Assembly: GCF_002214185.1 (NCBI RefSeq) | Contig: NZ_CP022161.1 | Location: 6,703,486 to 6,767,485, forward strand | Length of the DNA: 64,000 nucleotides | Reading direction: 5' to 3' | Source of the DNA: Streptomyces capitiformicae | Lineage (GTDB): Bacteria > Actinomycetota > Actinomycetes > Streptomycetales > Streptomycetaceae | Part shown: piece by piece, positions 25,574 through 33,838 of the stretch | Layout: every line of letters begins with the position of its first letter | How positions within the stretch are numbered: the stretch's first letter is position 1 | Position numbers and translations under genes: made by a program | The notes under the pieces: generated by a model | Seen by the model: only the letters and a program-made list of their open reading frames with translations | What the model was told of the DNA's origin: nothing | Databases searched by the model: none

Positions 25574-26372
25574 TCAACTGGCCTTCCCATAAAGGGAGTT
25601 GAGGAATTCGGCCATTGTGGCGGCAAGTCGGTCGGGTTGGTCCAGATGTACGTCGTGGTCCGCGTCGTCGATGACGGCGAGGCGGGTGACGGCGCCGCGC
25701 GGGCCGCGGGCCGCGGGCAGTCGGCATCGCCTCGGTGTCGGCGTCGGCCGCCGGCATGGTGCCGTTCGCGCCGCGTACGACCAGGGTGGGGCAGGTCGTG
25801 GCGGCCCACTGGGAGTGGTAGGGGGCTTCCGCCAGTTCCGCGATCGCGGCGAACATCGCGGCGCGGTCCCCGGGATCCCAGCGGTCCAGCCAGGCGGCGA
25901 TCTCCGCCGGGAGGCCGGGGTTCGGGGCCCCCGGGCCCGGCTCCATCAGGATCAGGGAGTCCAGTGATTCCGGGTGCGCGACGGCGGCGAGGAAGGCCGT
26001 GTGGCCGCCGAGGGACTGGCCCACGAAGGTCAACGGCGTGGTCTCCTCCTTCAGGCCCAGCTCGTGGATCACCGTCACCGCGTCCCGCACGGCGGCCTCG
26101 CGGCTCATGTCCGCCGGGCGGCGGGTGCTCTCGCCGTGCCCTCGGGCGTCGTACATGACCACGCGGTGGGCGTTCGCCAGGAGTGCGGGGAGCAGGGCGT
26201 CCCACTAGCCCATGTGGCCGGCCAGGCCATGCAGGAGGAGGAGCGTACCGGCGGAGCCGGAGCCGGAGTCTGATCCGGCTCCGGCTCCGGCTCCGGTGTG
26301 GTCCCGGGTAGGCGAGACGGATGCCGTCGGGGGTGGTGAAGTGGCGTGCTGTGGTGGACGTTCAGCGATCAT
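25574..26372 (-). pseudogene. Alpha/beta hydrolase with nonsense and frameshift lesions
   Basis: Joined pieces give a normal alpha/beta hydrolase of about 265 residues. ATG 26372 reads MIAERPPQH, then the sense moves to another frame (TTPDGIRLAY) and back (GTLLLLHGLAGHMG). An in-frame TAG at about 26206 interrupts before WDALLPALLANAHRVVMYDARGHGES. The nucleophile motif FVGQSLGGH and LVVRGANG are intact in the 201-residue central frame. A last shift near 25720 is needed to reach DDADHDVHLDQPDRL with the catalytic His and the natural stop. The central frame could be translated but would lack the His and the oxyanion strand. Confidence 0.82.
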
Positions 26373-26373
26373 G

Positions 26374-26398
26374 CCCCGCGCCCCGAGGGGGCGCGGGG
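26374..26398 (-). terminator. Perfect GC hairpin between hsp20 and the hydrolase relic
   Basis: Eleven-base arms, CCCCGCGCCCC and GGGGCGCGGGG, enclose a GAG loop. Together with the tandem repeat at 26422-26472 it lies in the 110 bases after the hsp20 stop and probably ends that transcript. Confidence 0.6.
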
Positions 26399-26421
26399 TG
26401 GCCAGCCCTCGTTTATCGCCA

Positions 26422-26472
26422 GGCCCCGTTTGCGGCCGGGCCCCGTTTGCGGCCGGGCCCCGTTTGCGGCCG
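26422..26472. repeat. Three tandem 17-bp units
   Basis: GGCCCCGTTTGCGGCCG occurs three times without change, starting ten bases after the hsp20 stop on its 3' side. The CGGCCG/GGCC segments can form overlapping hairpins. It may be a slippage product with a role in termination. Confidence 0.75.
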
Positions 26473-26482
26473 GGCCCGGGCC

Positions 26483-26908
26483 TCAGCGGTCGATCTGCCT
26501 CCGGCCTTCCGTGCCGCCGGTGATCTGGATCTTGCGGGGCTTGGCCTGTTCGGCGATCGGAATGCGGAGGGTGAGGACGCCCGCCTCGTAGGAGGCGTCG
26601 ACGCGGTCGGCGTCGAGGGTGTCGCCGAGGAAGAGCTGACGGGTGAAGGTACCCGTCGGGCGCTCGGCGGCGATCAGTTCGGCGTCCTGAGGGGCCGGGG
26701 AACGGCGCTCGGCGCGGACGTTGAGGACGTTGCGCTCCACGTCGAGGTCGATGGTCTCCGGGTCCACGCCGGGGAGGTCGAAGTGGACGATGAAGTCGTC
26801 CCCGGACCGGTAGGCGTCCATCGGCATGACGGCCGGCCGGGTCGTGGAACCGAGCACCTGCTGCGCGAGTCGGTCGAATTCGCGGAACGGGTCGGTACGC
26901 ATGAGCAT
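26483..26908 (-). CDS. Hsp20/alpha-crystallin small heat-shock protein
   Basis: The 141-residue protein holds aggregating proteins in refoldable form. The alpha-crystallin domain spans about 35-130 (DDFIVHFDLPGVDPETIDLD, VLNVRAERR, SYEAGVLTLRIPIAEQAKPRKI), including the GVL motif. The N-terminus RTDPFREFDRLAQQVLG is typical of actinobacterial Hsp18/Hsp20. ATG 26908 follows GAGGAG at seven bases; GTG 26911 and ATG 26902 are alternatives. A consensus-like promoter lies 90 bases upstream. The length is normal for the family. Confidence 0.92.
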   Translation of the reverse strand: MLMRTDPFREFDRLAQQVLGSTTRPAVMPMDAYRSGDDFIVHFDLPGVDPETIDLDVERNVLNVRAERRSPAPQDAELIAAERPTGTFTRQLFLGDTLDADRVDASYEAGVLTLRIPIAEQAKPRKIQITGGTEGRRQIDR

Positions 26909-26990
26909 CACGGGTCACTCCTCTCGTCAGGCACTGAATGCGATGCCCTGTGGACGCCCTGTGGACTCCTTTTGCCTCTTTGGCGTCCCA

Positions 26991-27027
26991 CACCTCCTTA
27001 TATAACTCCGAGGAGGAAAGTTGACAA
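26991..27027 (-). promoter_or_regulatory. Promoter of the hsp20 gene
   Basis: On the minus strand TTGTCA (27027-27022) and TATATA (27004-26999) stand exactly 17 bases apart, an unusually good vegetative-type promoter for this genome. CCTCCT and AGGAGG arms flank the -10 region (26993-27016) and could be a repressor site. No HspR-type (HAIR) or RheA site is obvious. Confidence 0.7.
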
Positions 27028-27079
27028 GCTATGACTCAGGTTCGGCGAGCGGACCCGCCGAAGGGTTAGCCTCGGGCCG

Positions 27080-27141
27080 ACAGCGCGGACAGCGCGGACA
27101 CCACGGACAGCACCCACAGCACCCACAGCACCCACAGCACG
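27080..27141. repeat. Imperfect 9-bp tandem repeats
   Basis: CAGCGCGGA twice, then CAGCACCCA three times and partial copies, lie just upstream of the small membrane-protein gene. Probably slippage; they occupy most of its short promoter region. Confidence 0.55.
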
Positions 27142-27172
27142 ACAGCCCCGTACCGGTCAGGAGGCAGCGATC

Positions 27173-27472
27173 ATGAAGGTTCCCAGCGCGGCGGTGGCCG
27201 CGGGCGGGCTCGTCGGCGGCTACGGCGTGGCCCGGTGGACCGAGAAGCGGGAACTCGGCGGAGTCGTGCTCGCCGTGGCCGGGGCCGCGGCGGCTCAGCA
27301 GTGGCGGCGGCGGGCCGGGGGCAGGGCCGCCGGGGCGCTGACCGCCGGGTATGTGGCCGCGTTCGCCGGGTCGCATCCGCTGGCGAAGAAGGTCGGGGCC
27401 TGGCCGGCGGTGTTCGGGGTGGCCGGGGCGGTGGCCCTGGCCTCATGGGTGGTCGCCGACCGGCGGGCGTAA
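27173..27472 (+). CDS. Small integral membrane protein
   Basis: The 99-residue Ala/Gly-rich protein has three to four hydrophobic segments (AAVAAGGLVGGYGVA, LGGVVLAVAGAAAA, VFGVAGAVALASWVV) with basic loops. ATG 27173 follows AGGAGG at seven bases, so translation is credible. I recognise no named family or partner. Confidence 0.68.
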   Translation: MKVPSAAVAAGGLVGGYGVARWTEKRELGGVVLAVAGAAAAQQWRRRAGGRAAGALTAGYVAAFAGSHPLAKKVGAWPAVFGVAGAVALASWVVADRRA

Positions 27473-27549
27473 CCCAGCAGGCCCCGGGAGCCCCGGCCGC
27501 TCAGCAGCAGCGACCGCTCTGCAGCCCCGGCCGCTCAGCAGCCCGCCGC

Positions 27550-28500
27550 TCACGAGGCACGGAACGCCTGCCGGTACGCCTGCGGGCTCGTCCCCACCAC
27601 TCTCTTGAAACGGTCCCGGAACGCCGTCGGTGAGCCGAAGCCCGCCTGGGTCGCGATGCGTTCGACGGTGTGGTCGGTGGACTCCAGGAGGTACTGGGCG
27701 CGGCGTACGCGGGCCCGGTGCAGCCACTGGAGTGGAGTCGTGCCGGTCTGTTCGCGGAAGCGGCGGTTCAGGGTGCGGGTGCTGGTGCCGGCGTGGAGGG
27801 CGATGTCGTCCAGGGTCAGGTCCCGTTCGACGTTCTCCTCCAGCCAGCGCAGGAGGGGTTCCATGGTCGCGCCGGCGGGGGCCGGTGGCTGGTCCTGGAC
27901 GATGAACTGGGCCTGGCCGCCCTCGCGTTCGAGAGGCATGACGCACATGCGGGCGGTGAACGCGGCGACGGCCGAGCCGTGGTCCTTGCGGATCATGTGC
28001 AGGCACATGTCCATGGCCGCCGCCGCGCCCGCCGAGGTCAGGAACTGGCCGTTGTCGACGTAGAGGACGTTCGGGTCGACGGTCACCTCGGGGTGTCTCG
28101 CGGCCAGGTCGGGGGCCGCGATCCAGTGGGTCGTCGCCCGTAGCCCGTCCAGCAGGCCCGTCGCCGCGAAGATGAACGCGCCGACGCAGATCGACGCGAT
28201 CCGTGTACCGCTCGCCGCCGCCGCGTGCAGGGCCTCCGTCACCCCGGGCGGCAGCGGGACGGTCGGGTCCTGGGTCCCCGGCAGGATGATCGTGTCCGCC
28301 TCGGCCAGCGCGTCGAGGCCGTACGGCGCCCGCACGCTGAAGGGCCCCGCCTGCACCTCCCCGTTCCCCTGCACCGAACACACCCGCACCCGGTACGCCT
28401 CCCGCCCGTCCGGCAGCCGCGCCCAGCCGAAGGTGTCGATCGGGGCGGAGAGGTCGAACGGGATGACGTCGTCGAGCGCCAGTACGGCCACGGTGTGCAT
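27550..28500 (-). CDS. GlxA-family (DJ-1/PfpI plus AraC) transcriptional regulator
   Basis: The 316-residue protein has an N-terminal DJ-1/PfpI-like domain (residues 1-185: VAVLALDDVIPFDLSAPIDTF, with Cys in ASICVGAFIFAATGLLDG). A C-terminal AraC DNA-binding domain follows (DLTLDDIALHAGTSTRTLNRR, TVERIATQAGFGSPTAFRDRF). This is the GlxA layout of metabolic regulators. ATG 28500 has no ribosome site and TACGCT lies six bases upstream, so it may be leaderless. It is divergent from the membrane protein at 28665. Confidence 0.88.
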   Translation of the reverse strand: MHTVAVLALDDVIPFDLSAPIDTFGWARLPDGREAYRVRVCSVQGNGEVQAGPFSVRAPYGLDALAEADTIILPGTQDPTVPLPPGVTEALHAAAASGTRIASICVGAFIFAATGLLDGLRATTHWIAAPDLAARHPEVTVDPNVLYVDNGQFLTSAGAAAAMDMCLHMIRKDHGSAVAAFTARMCVMPLEREGGQAQFIVQDQPPAPAGATMEPLLRWLEENVERDLTLDDIALHAGTSTRTLNRRFREQTGTTPLQWLHRARVRRAQYLLESTDHTVERIATQAGFGSPTAFRDRFKRVVGTSPQAYRQAFRAS

Positions 28501-28664
28501 GGCGGGAGCGTAGGCATACGCCGGGTTTCCGCCAAGCTGGCCGGGTCACCCCCAAGCAGGTCCTGGGTCTCCTCTGTCCTGCCCTCGCAGCGCTGGCGAG
28601 AATCCGTTGGGGCCTGGCAATCCCGCCACTTCTACGAGATCGTTCCGCGCCCTACCGTCCCAGC

Positions 28665-29141
28665 GTGACCAAGTTCCTCCTCTCCCTCCACGTCCTCGCC
28701 GCGATCATCACCGTCGGGCCGATCACCGTCGCGGCCAGCATGTTCCCGCCGAGCGCGCGCAAGGCGCTGGCCGAGCCCGGCAGCGAACGGGCCGTGTCGG
28801 TCGTACGGCTGCTGCACCGCATCTGCCGGGTGTACGGCGGTGTCGGCATCGCCGTACCGGTGCTCGGGCTCGCCACCGCGATGAGCATGGGCGTGCTGGG
28901 CGATGCCTGGCTGATCGTGTCGATGGTGCTGACCGGCCTCGCGGCGATGGTCCTGCTGGCCCTCGTACTGCCCCGGCAGGAGGAGATCCTGGAAGGGGTC
29001 GGCAACTCCGCCGCCTCCCCCCTCCCCCCCGACCTCGAGGTCACCGCCCGACTGGCCATGTTCACCGGTGTGTTCAACCTGCTGTGGGCCACCGTCACGA
29101 TCCTGATGATCGTGCGGCCCGGTTCGACCACGGGGGCCTGA
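28665..29141 (+). CDS. DUF2269-like integral membrane protein
   Basis: The 158-residue protein has four predicted membrane helices (FLLSLHVLAAIITVGPITVA, GVGIAVPVLGLATAM, WLIVSMVLTGLAAMVLLAL, FNLLWATVTILMIV). A His in the first helix is typical of DUF2269-like proteins, whose function is unknown. GTG 28665 lacks a ribosome site and TACCGT stands just upstream, so it may be leaderless. Confidence 0.7.
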   Translation: MTKFLLSLHVLAAIITVGPITVAASMFPPSARKALAEPGSERAVSVVRLLHRICRVYGGVGIAVPVLGLATAMSMGVLGDAWLIVSMVLTGLAAMVLLALVLPRQEEILEGVGNSAASPLPPDLEVTARLAMFTGVFNLLWATVTILMIVRPGSTTGA

Positions 29142-29177
29142 CTTCCCAGCGAAGCTCGCGCGGTGCATGATCCGGCC

Positions 29178-29708
29178 ATGCATCCACAGAATCCGGCCTC
29201 CCAGGCCTCCCATGTCTCCCCGGCCTCGCAGGCCTACCTCGCCTCCGTAGCCGCCCGTCTCGCCGCCGACGAATGCCAGACCTGGTGGGAGGACTGGGGT
29301 GGGGTGCCCGTGCTCGTGGGGCGGCGGTCCGACTTCCGGCTGCGCTGGATGGCGACGAAGGTGCATCTGTTCACGGTGGCGGCCGCCGTCCCGGAGATCA
29401 CCATGCCGGCCATCGGCACCTTCACCTTCCAGGCGATGGAGTACGCCAAACGCACCAAGGGTGGGCTGCCGGCCGGTCTGCAGACCGGGATCGGCGTGTT
29501 CCCGGTGCTGGTCAGCGACCGGGTGGACCCGGCCGCCGTGCAGTGGGCGGAAGCAGAGGCGCGCAACGAGTGGGCCATCATGGCCCGGCCCGTCGTGGTC
29601 GACAGCGCGCGCCGGTATGTGGGCACCTACCGGCGCAGGGGGTTCATAGGCGCCGCCTACGCGTCGCACCTCATCAAGAAGAGCAGGCTCTACTTCGACG
29701 GCCACTGA
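29178..29708 (+). CDS. Conserved hypothetical protein
   Basis: The 176-residue soluble protein has an aromatic-rich core (WWEDWGGVPVLVGRRSDFRLRWM), a hydrophobic middle and a basic C-terminus (RYVGTYRRRGFIGAAYASHL). I do not recognise a domain. It follows the membrane gene at 28665 by 36 bases and may be co-transcribed. ATG 29178 is the likely start; GTG 29163 and later starts are possible because no clear ribosome site is seen. Confidence 0.62.
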   Translation: MHPQNPASQASHVSPASQAYLASVAARLAADECQTWWEDWGGVPVLVGRRSDFRLRWMATKVHLFTVAAAVPEITMPAIGTFTFQAMEYAKRTKGGLPAGLQTGIGVFPVLVSDRVDPAAVQWAEAEARNEWAIMARPVVVDSARRYVGTYRRRGFIGAAYASHLIKKSRLYFDGH

Positions 29709-29741
29709 CGCGGCGGTGGCACCACCCGCCTCTCCGACGGC

Positions 29742-30209
29742 TCACCGGTGGGCCCTGATCAGCCACCCCTCGGCCACCCGGTCCACCGGCTCCTTCCTGA
29801 ACTGCCGCGCCACCGAGGCCGCGACCAGCGCCCACGCGCCGATCACGAGGGTGAAGAACGCCCAGGCCAGGGGCCAGACGGCGGCGTCGGGCGGTTCGGG
29901 GTGGGTGTGGAAGGACACGTACATCAGGGCGGCCGGGACCACCGCGGCCAGCAGCAACGGCCAGGCGAGGGCGTCCCGGTGGCCGAAGTAGGCCGCGAGG
30001 AGCAGCAGGACGAGGGCGAGGACGACCACCCCGATGACGGTCACGGGGGTCGTCTCGCTGAGGGATCCCTCCAGTTCGGGCCGGTTGCGCAGATCCCACG
30101 GGAGACAGAGGCGGTACGCGGCCGCGGCGAGGGCGGCGCCGAGCAGGCGGGTCAGCCAGCGTTCCGGCCAGGGGCGCGTGCGCAGGGGGCGGAGCAGCTT
30201 CTCGGTCAT
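29742..30209 (-). CDS. Integral membrane protein, hypothetical
   Basis: The 155-residue protein has four hydrophobic segments (LLGAALAAAAYRLCLP, VIGVVVLALVLLLLAAYF, WPLLLAAVVPAALMYV, FFTLVIGAWALVAASVA) and a basic start. No family is recognised. It converges on the conserved hypothetical gene at 29178. Start ATG 30209. Confidence 0.65.
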   Translation of the reverse strand: MTEKLLRPLRTRPWPERWLTRLLGAALAAAAYRLCLPWDLRNRPELEGSLSETTPVTVIGVVVLALVLLLLAAYFGHRDALAWPLLLAAVVPAALMYVSFHTHPEPPDAAVWPLAWAFFTLVIGAWALVAASVARQFRKEPVDRVAEGWLIRAHR

Positions 30210-30368
30210 GCGTACGAGGGTTCCGGGGGCGGCGGCGGGCGGACAGAGTACGGGTACTCAGACCTGGGTGCGGGACCGGTACTTACGCGTACCTAGGTAG
30301 CGGCACCCCTCGGCCGTTAGCCTGGAACCGCGGGAAATGCCGGACTTGCGGCACAGGGGGAGGCGCGC

Positions 30369-30743
30369 GTGGGGGACGCGGAGATACCGAAGGCGGAGAT
30401 ACCGAAGGCGGAGCTCCATCGGATGGTCCTGACCCGGGCCGGGAAGTGGAAGGACCGCGGCACCGTACTGCTGATCCTCGCCGCGCTCATGTGGGGCTAC
30501 GTGGCCTGGCAGTTGCTCCTGCCCGAGGAGAGCAGCGGTTGCGACGGTGCGCTCTTCGAGAGGCAGACGACCGCGGACGGCAACGTCCCCGACTGTGCCG
30601 CCGAGCGCCCCTGGCCCCGTCTGCTCGGTGTCCTCGGCCTCTCCGTGCCCGTGTCCATCGCGGGAACGGTCCTCTACACGAAGGGGACGCTCGGCATACT
30701 GATGAGCCATCACACCATGGCCCTGACGGACGGCCGACGCTAG
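30369..30743 (+). CDS. Small membrane protein, hypothetical
   Basis: The 124-residue protein starts at GTG 30369 behind GGGGGAGG. The N-terminus duplicates AEIPKAEIPKAE through a short direct repeat. Two hydrophobic segments (GTVLLILAALMWGYVAW and LLGVLGLSVPVSIAGTVLY) flank a loop with two Cys. Unknown function. It converges on the DUF445 gene with only 12 bases between. Confidence 0.65.
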   Translation: MGDAEIPKAEIPKAELHRMVLTRAGKWKDRGTVLLILAALMWGYVAWQLLLPEESSGCDGALFERQTTADGNVPDCAAERPWPRLLGVLGLSVPVSIAGTVLYTKGTLGILMSHHTMALTDGRR

Positions 30744-30755
30744 TACGCGGAGGGG

Positions 30756-32096
30756 CTACGCCCCCAGCGCCCGCGACACCGTGTAGATCAGCAGGCCCGC
30801 CAGCGAACCCACCACCGTGCCGTTGATGCGAATGAACTGCAGGTCGCGGCCGATGTTGGCCTCGATCTTCCGGGTGGTGTGCTCGGCGTCCCAGCCGGCG
30901 ATGGTCTCGGTGATGAGGGAGGTGATCTCCCCGCGGTAGGTGGTCACGACGTGCACGGCCGCGCCCTCCAGCCACTTGTCGACCTTGGCCTGTGCCGACG
31001 GCTCGGTCGTCAGCCGCGTGCCGAGCGACAGCAGGGAGGCCCGCACCCGCAGCCGCAGCTCACTGCGCTCGTCCTCGGCGGCGGCCACGATCATCGACCG
31101 TACGGCGGTCCAGGCGGAGGCGATGAGGTCCTGGACCTCGCCCCGGCCCAGCACCTCGCCCTTCAGCCGCTCCACCCGCGCGCGCGTGTCGGTGTCCGAC
31201 TGGAGGTCGAGGGCGAAGTCGGTGAGGAAGCGGTCGAGGGCGCCCCGCGCCGGGTGGGCGGGCGAGTCGCGCATCTCGGTGACGAAACGGAGCAGTTCCT
31301 TGTAGACCCGCTCGCCGATCCTCCGGTCGACGAAACGCGGGGTCCAGCCGGGGGCGCCGCCCTCGATCGCGTCCATGATCTGCTCCTCGTTGAGGATCAG
31401 CCAGTGCTGGGCGCGGGCGCAGATCAGGTCGACGGCCCGTCTGTGGCCACCGTCGGCGACAACCCCCTCCAGCAGCTTGCCGAGGCCGGGCGCGACCTCC
31501 TGGGCGCCCGCCCGCCGATTGATGGCCTCCCCGACCACGGCCTGGACGTCCGAGTCGCGCAGCACCGTCAGGGCGCCCCGCAGCGCGGTCGCCAGCTCCG
31601 CCGTCACCCGGTCGGCGTTCTGCGGCTCGGCGAGCCACGCGCCGAGCCTGCTGCCGATGCCGACGGCCCGCAGCCGCTGCCGTACGACGTCCTCGGAGAG
31701 GAAGTTCTCCCCCACGAACTCGCCCAGGGTGACGCCCAGTTGGTCCTTCTTGGTGGGGATGATCGCGGTGTGCGGGATGGGCAGGCCGAGGGGATGCCGG
31801 AACAGCGCGGTCACGGCGAACCAGTCCGCCAGCGCGCCGACCATGCCCGCCTCCGCGGCCGCCGCGACATAGTCCGCCCAGGCGCCGGCGCCCGCGTGCG
31901 AGGCCCACTTGGCCAGCACGTACACCACCGCCACGAAGAGAAGCATCCCGGTCGCGGTCAACTTCATCCGCCGGACACCGCGCTGCTTCTCCTCGTCGGC
32001 GGCGCTGAAGACGGTCATGGTGCGATGCGAGACACGCGGCGGCTCGGCGTTCGCTTCCGCTGTCGTACGGTCCGTTCCCGCTGTCGTACGGTCCAT
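30756..32096 (-). CDS. DUF445 family membrane protein
   Basis: The 446-residue protein belongs to DUF445. A hydrophobic segment (about 48-62) is followed by AEAGMVGALADWFAVTALFRHPLGLPIPHTAIIP, here split as the signature ADWFAVTALFRHPLG and the adjacent IPHTAIIPTKKDQLG. A long helical region comes next, ending in a C-terminal membrane segment (INGTVVGSLAGLLIYTV). Proteins of this family may organise the envelope but the role is unknown. ATG 32096 follows GGTGGAG. The first codons include a direct repeat giving DRTTAGTDRTTAE. Confidence 0.85.
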   Translation of the reverse strand: MDRTTAGTDRTTAEANAEPPRVSHRTMTVFSAADEEKQRGVRRMKLTATGMLLFVAVVYVLAKWASHAGAGAWADYVAAAAEAGMVGALADWFAVTALFRHPLGLPIPHTAIIPTKKDQLGVTLGEFVGENFLSEDVVRQRLRAVGIGSRLGAWLAEPQNADRVTAELATALRGALTVLRDSDVQAVVGEAINRRAGAQEVAPGLGKLLEGVVADGGHRRAVDLICARAQHWLILNEEQIMDAIEGGAPGWTPRFVDRRIGERVYKELLRFVTEMRDSPAHPARGALDRFLTDFALDLQSDTDTRARVERLKGEVLGRGEVQDLIASAWTAVRSMIVAAAEDERSELRLRVRASLLSLGTRLTTEPSAQAKVDKWLEGAAVHVVTTYRGEITSLITETIAGWDAEHTTRKIEANIGRDLQFIRINGTVVGSLAGLLIYTVSRALGA

Positions 32097-32324
32097 TCAC
32101 TCCACCCGTTCCTGTCCCCCGTACACATTGTCCCTTTCTTCGCCTTCTTCATACCTGGGGTGACCCACTGCACTACCTACTCCTGGAACGGAACAGGAGT
32201 TCCCCACGTCTGTCCGGCCGGGGGAACCGATGGGGGTTCTCACAAGCGACCCCCATCCCATGACGCATCATGGGGTGATCACTTCGGAGCCCCGGGCTCC
32301 ACTGCGCAAGGAGTCACACACCGC

Positions 32325-33680
32325 ATGACCAAGCGTCACGCCGGGGGTGTGGGGGTGTCCCCCACAAGGCACGGCGCAGTATTGGCCGCCATGCTCACCC
32401 TCATCCTGGGGGTCTCGGCCGCCATATACGTCGGTGTCGGCAGCAACGACGGCGCCCAGAGGCAGGAGGCACTCACCCACGCCCCGCGCAACGGCGTTGC
32501 CCCCGCCTCCACCGGCGTCTGGGTCGGCGCCTGGTCGGCCTCGCCGAGCGGGTCGGAGCCGGGCACCGAGACGAACGGCCTCGCGGGCCGCTCGGTCCGC
32601 AACGTCGTGCACACGGCGGCCGCCGGTACGAGTGCCCGTGTCACCCTGTCCAACCTCTACGGACATGGGCCGCTGACCATCACCCACGCCTCGCTCGCCG
32701 TCGCCGCCACGGCGAACACCCCCGCCGCCGCGGCCGACACCATGCGCCGCCTCACCTTCGCGGGCAACACCACCGTGGTCATCGCCGCGGGTCAGCAGGT
32801 GGTCAGCGATGTCGTACGGGTCGCGATCCCGCACGACGGCGACGTACTGATCACCACTTACTCCCCCACCCCGTCCGGCCCCACCACCTACCACGCGCAC
32901 GCCCGGCAGATCTCGTACACCGCCGAGGGCGACCAGGCGGCGGACGTCACCGGGACGCCGTACACGACGCAGTCCACGCACTGGCGCTACGTCACCGCCC
33001 TGGACGTGCTGAGCAACGAGGCCGACGGCACGGTCGTCGTCCTCGGCGACTCCCTCACCGACGGCATCACCTCGACCATGGGCGAGAACCGGCGCTGGAC
33101 CGACGTCCTCTCCGACCGCCTCCGTGCCGCCGCCGGTTCCTCCGACGCGCCCCGCTACAGCGTCGTCAACCAGGGCATCAGCGGCAACCAGGTCCTCGTC
33201 AGCGGTCTCGGCCGCCCCGCCGGGAACCCCAGCGGTCTGACCCGCTTCCAGCGCGACGTACTCGGCCGTACGGGTGTCAAGGCCGTCGTCATCGTCCTCG
33301 GCGTCAACGACATCCTGCGCAACCCCGGCCAGGCCGACCCCGACGCGATCGTCGCCGGCCTCCGCGACCTCGTCGACCGCGCCCACGCCCGCGGCCTGCG
33401 CGTCGTGGGCGCCACCCTCATGCCCTTCCACGGCCACCGCGGCTACACCGACCAGCGCGAATCCGTACGCCGCACCATCAACGACCGTATCCGCTCCGGC
33501 CGTGTGTTCGACGCGGTGGTCGACTTCGACAAGGCGCTCCGGGATCCGTACGACCCGCGGCGCCTGCGGAGTGACTACGACTCGGGGGACCATTTGCACC
33601 CGAGCGACAAGGGGTACGAGCGGATGGGGGAGGTCTTCGACCTGGAGTCCCTGAAGGGCGCGGCTCCGGCGGAGCTGTAG
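32325..33680 (+). CDS. Secreted SGNH/GDSL-family hydrolase
   Basis: The 451-residue exported esterase or lipase-like enzyme has a membrane or signal segment at about 18-38. A beta-rich N-terminal region (55-230: WVGAWSASPSGSEPG) precedes the SGNH core: block I Ser243 in VVVLGDSLTDG, block II Gly in NQGISGNQ, block III Asn in LGVNDILRN and block V Asp/His in GDHLHPSDKGY. ATG 32325 follows AAGGAG; the open frame continues far upstream but only as a shadow of the divergent DUF445 gene. The MITE-like repeat follows the stop. Confidence 0.88.
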   Translation: MTKRHAGGVGVSPTRHGAVLAAMLTLILGVSAAIYVGVGSNDGAQRQEALTHAPRNGVAPASTGVWVGAWSASPSGSEPGTETNGLAGRSVRNVVHTAAAGTSARVTLSNLYGHGPLTITHASLAVAATANTPAAAADTMRRLTFAGNTTVVIAAGQQVVSDVVRVAIPHDGDVLITTYSPTPSGPTTYHAHARQISYTAEGDQAADVTGTPYTTQSTHWRYVTALDVLSNEADGTVVVLGDSLTDGITSTMGENRRWTDVLSDRLRAAAGSSDAPRYSVVNQGISGNQVLVSGLGRPAGNPSGLTRFQRDVLGRTGVKAVVIVLGVNDILRNPGQADPDAIVAGLRDLVDRAHARGLRVVGATLMPFHGHRGYTDQRESVRRTINDRIRSGRVFDAVVDFDKALRDPYDPRRLRSDYDSGDHLHPSDKGYERMGEVFDLESLKGAAPAEL

Positions 33681-33701
33681 GGGGTGTTCTGAAAGCCCCC
33701 A

Positions 33702-33832
33702 GGGCCTGTCGTCACCTTCCCGTCGTCGCCCGGAGGGCGGCACCGCGCCCGCCGCGGCAGCGACTGATGCCCCTCCCGTTCATGGGGGCCGGGGCCCCTC
33801 CCGCTCGAGCGAAGCGATGTGACGACAGGCCC
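33702..33832. mobile_element. 131-bp MITE-like element with 14-bp terminal inverted repeats
   Basis: The ends are perfect inverted repeats (GGGCCTGTCGTCAC and GTGACGACAGGCCC). The inside is G+C-rich, non-coding and able to fold. A truncated copy lies at 6594-6657. It carries no gene and sits between the convergent SGNH hydrolase and DUF1707 genes. I see no certain target-site duplication. Confidence 0.7.
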
Positions 33833-33838
33833 CAGGAG

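Noticed and set aside
30879..32324. Long upstream extension of the SGNH hydrolase frame
   Set aside because: It overlaps the DUF445 gene on the other strand and is its shadow; ATG 32325 has a good ribosome site and signal segment.
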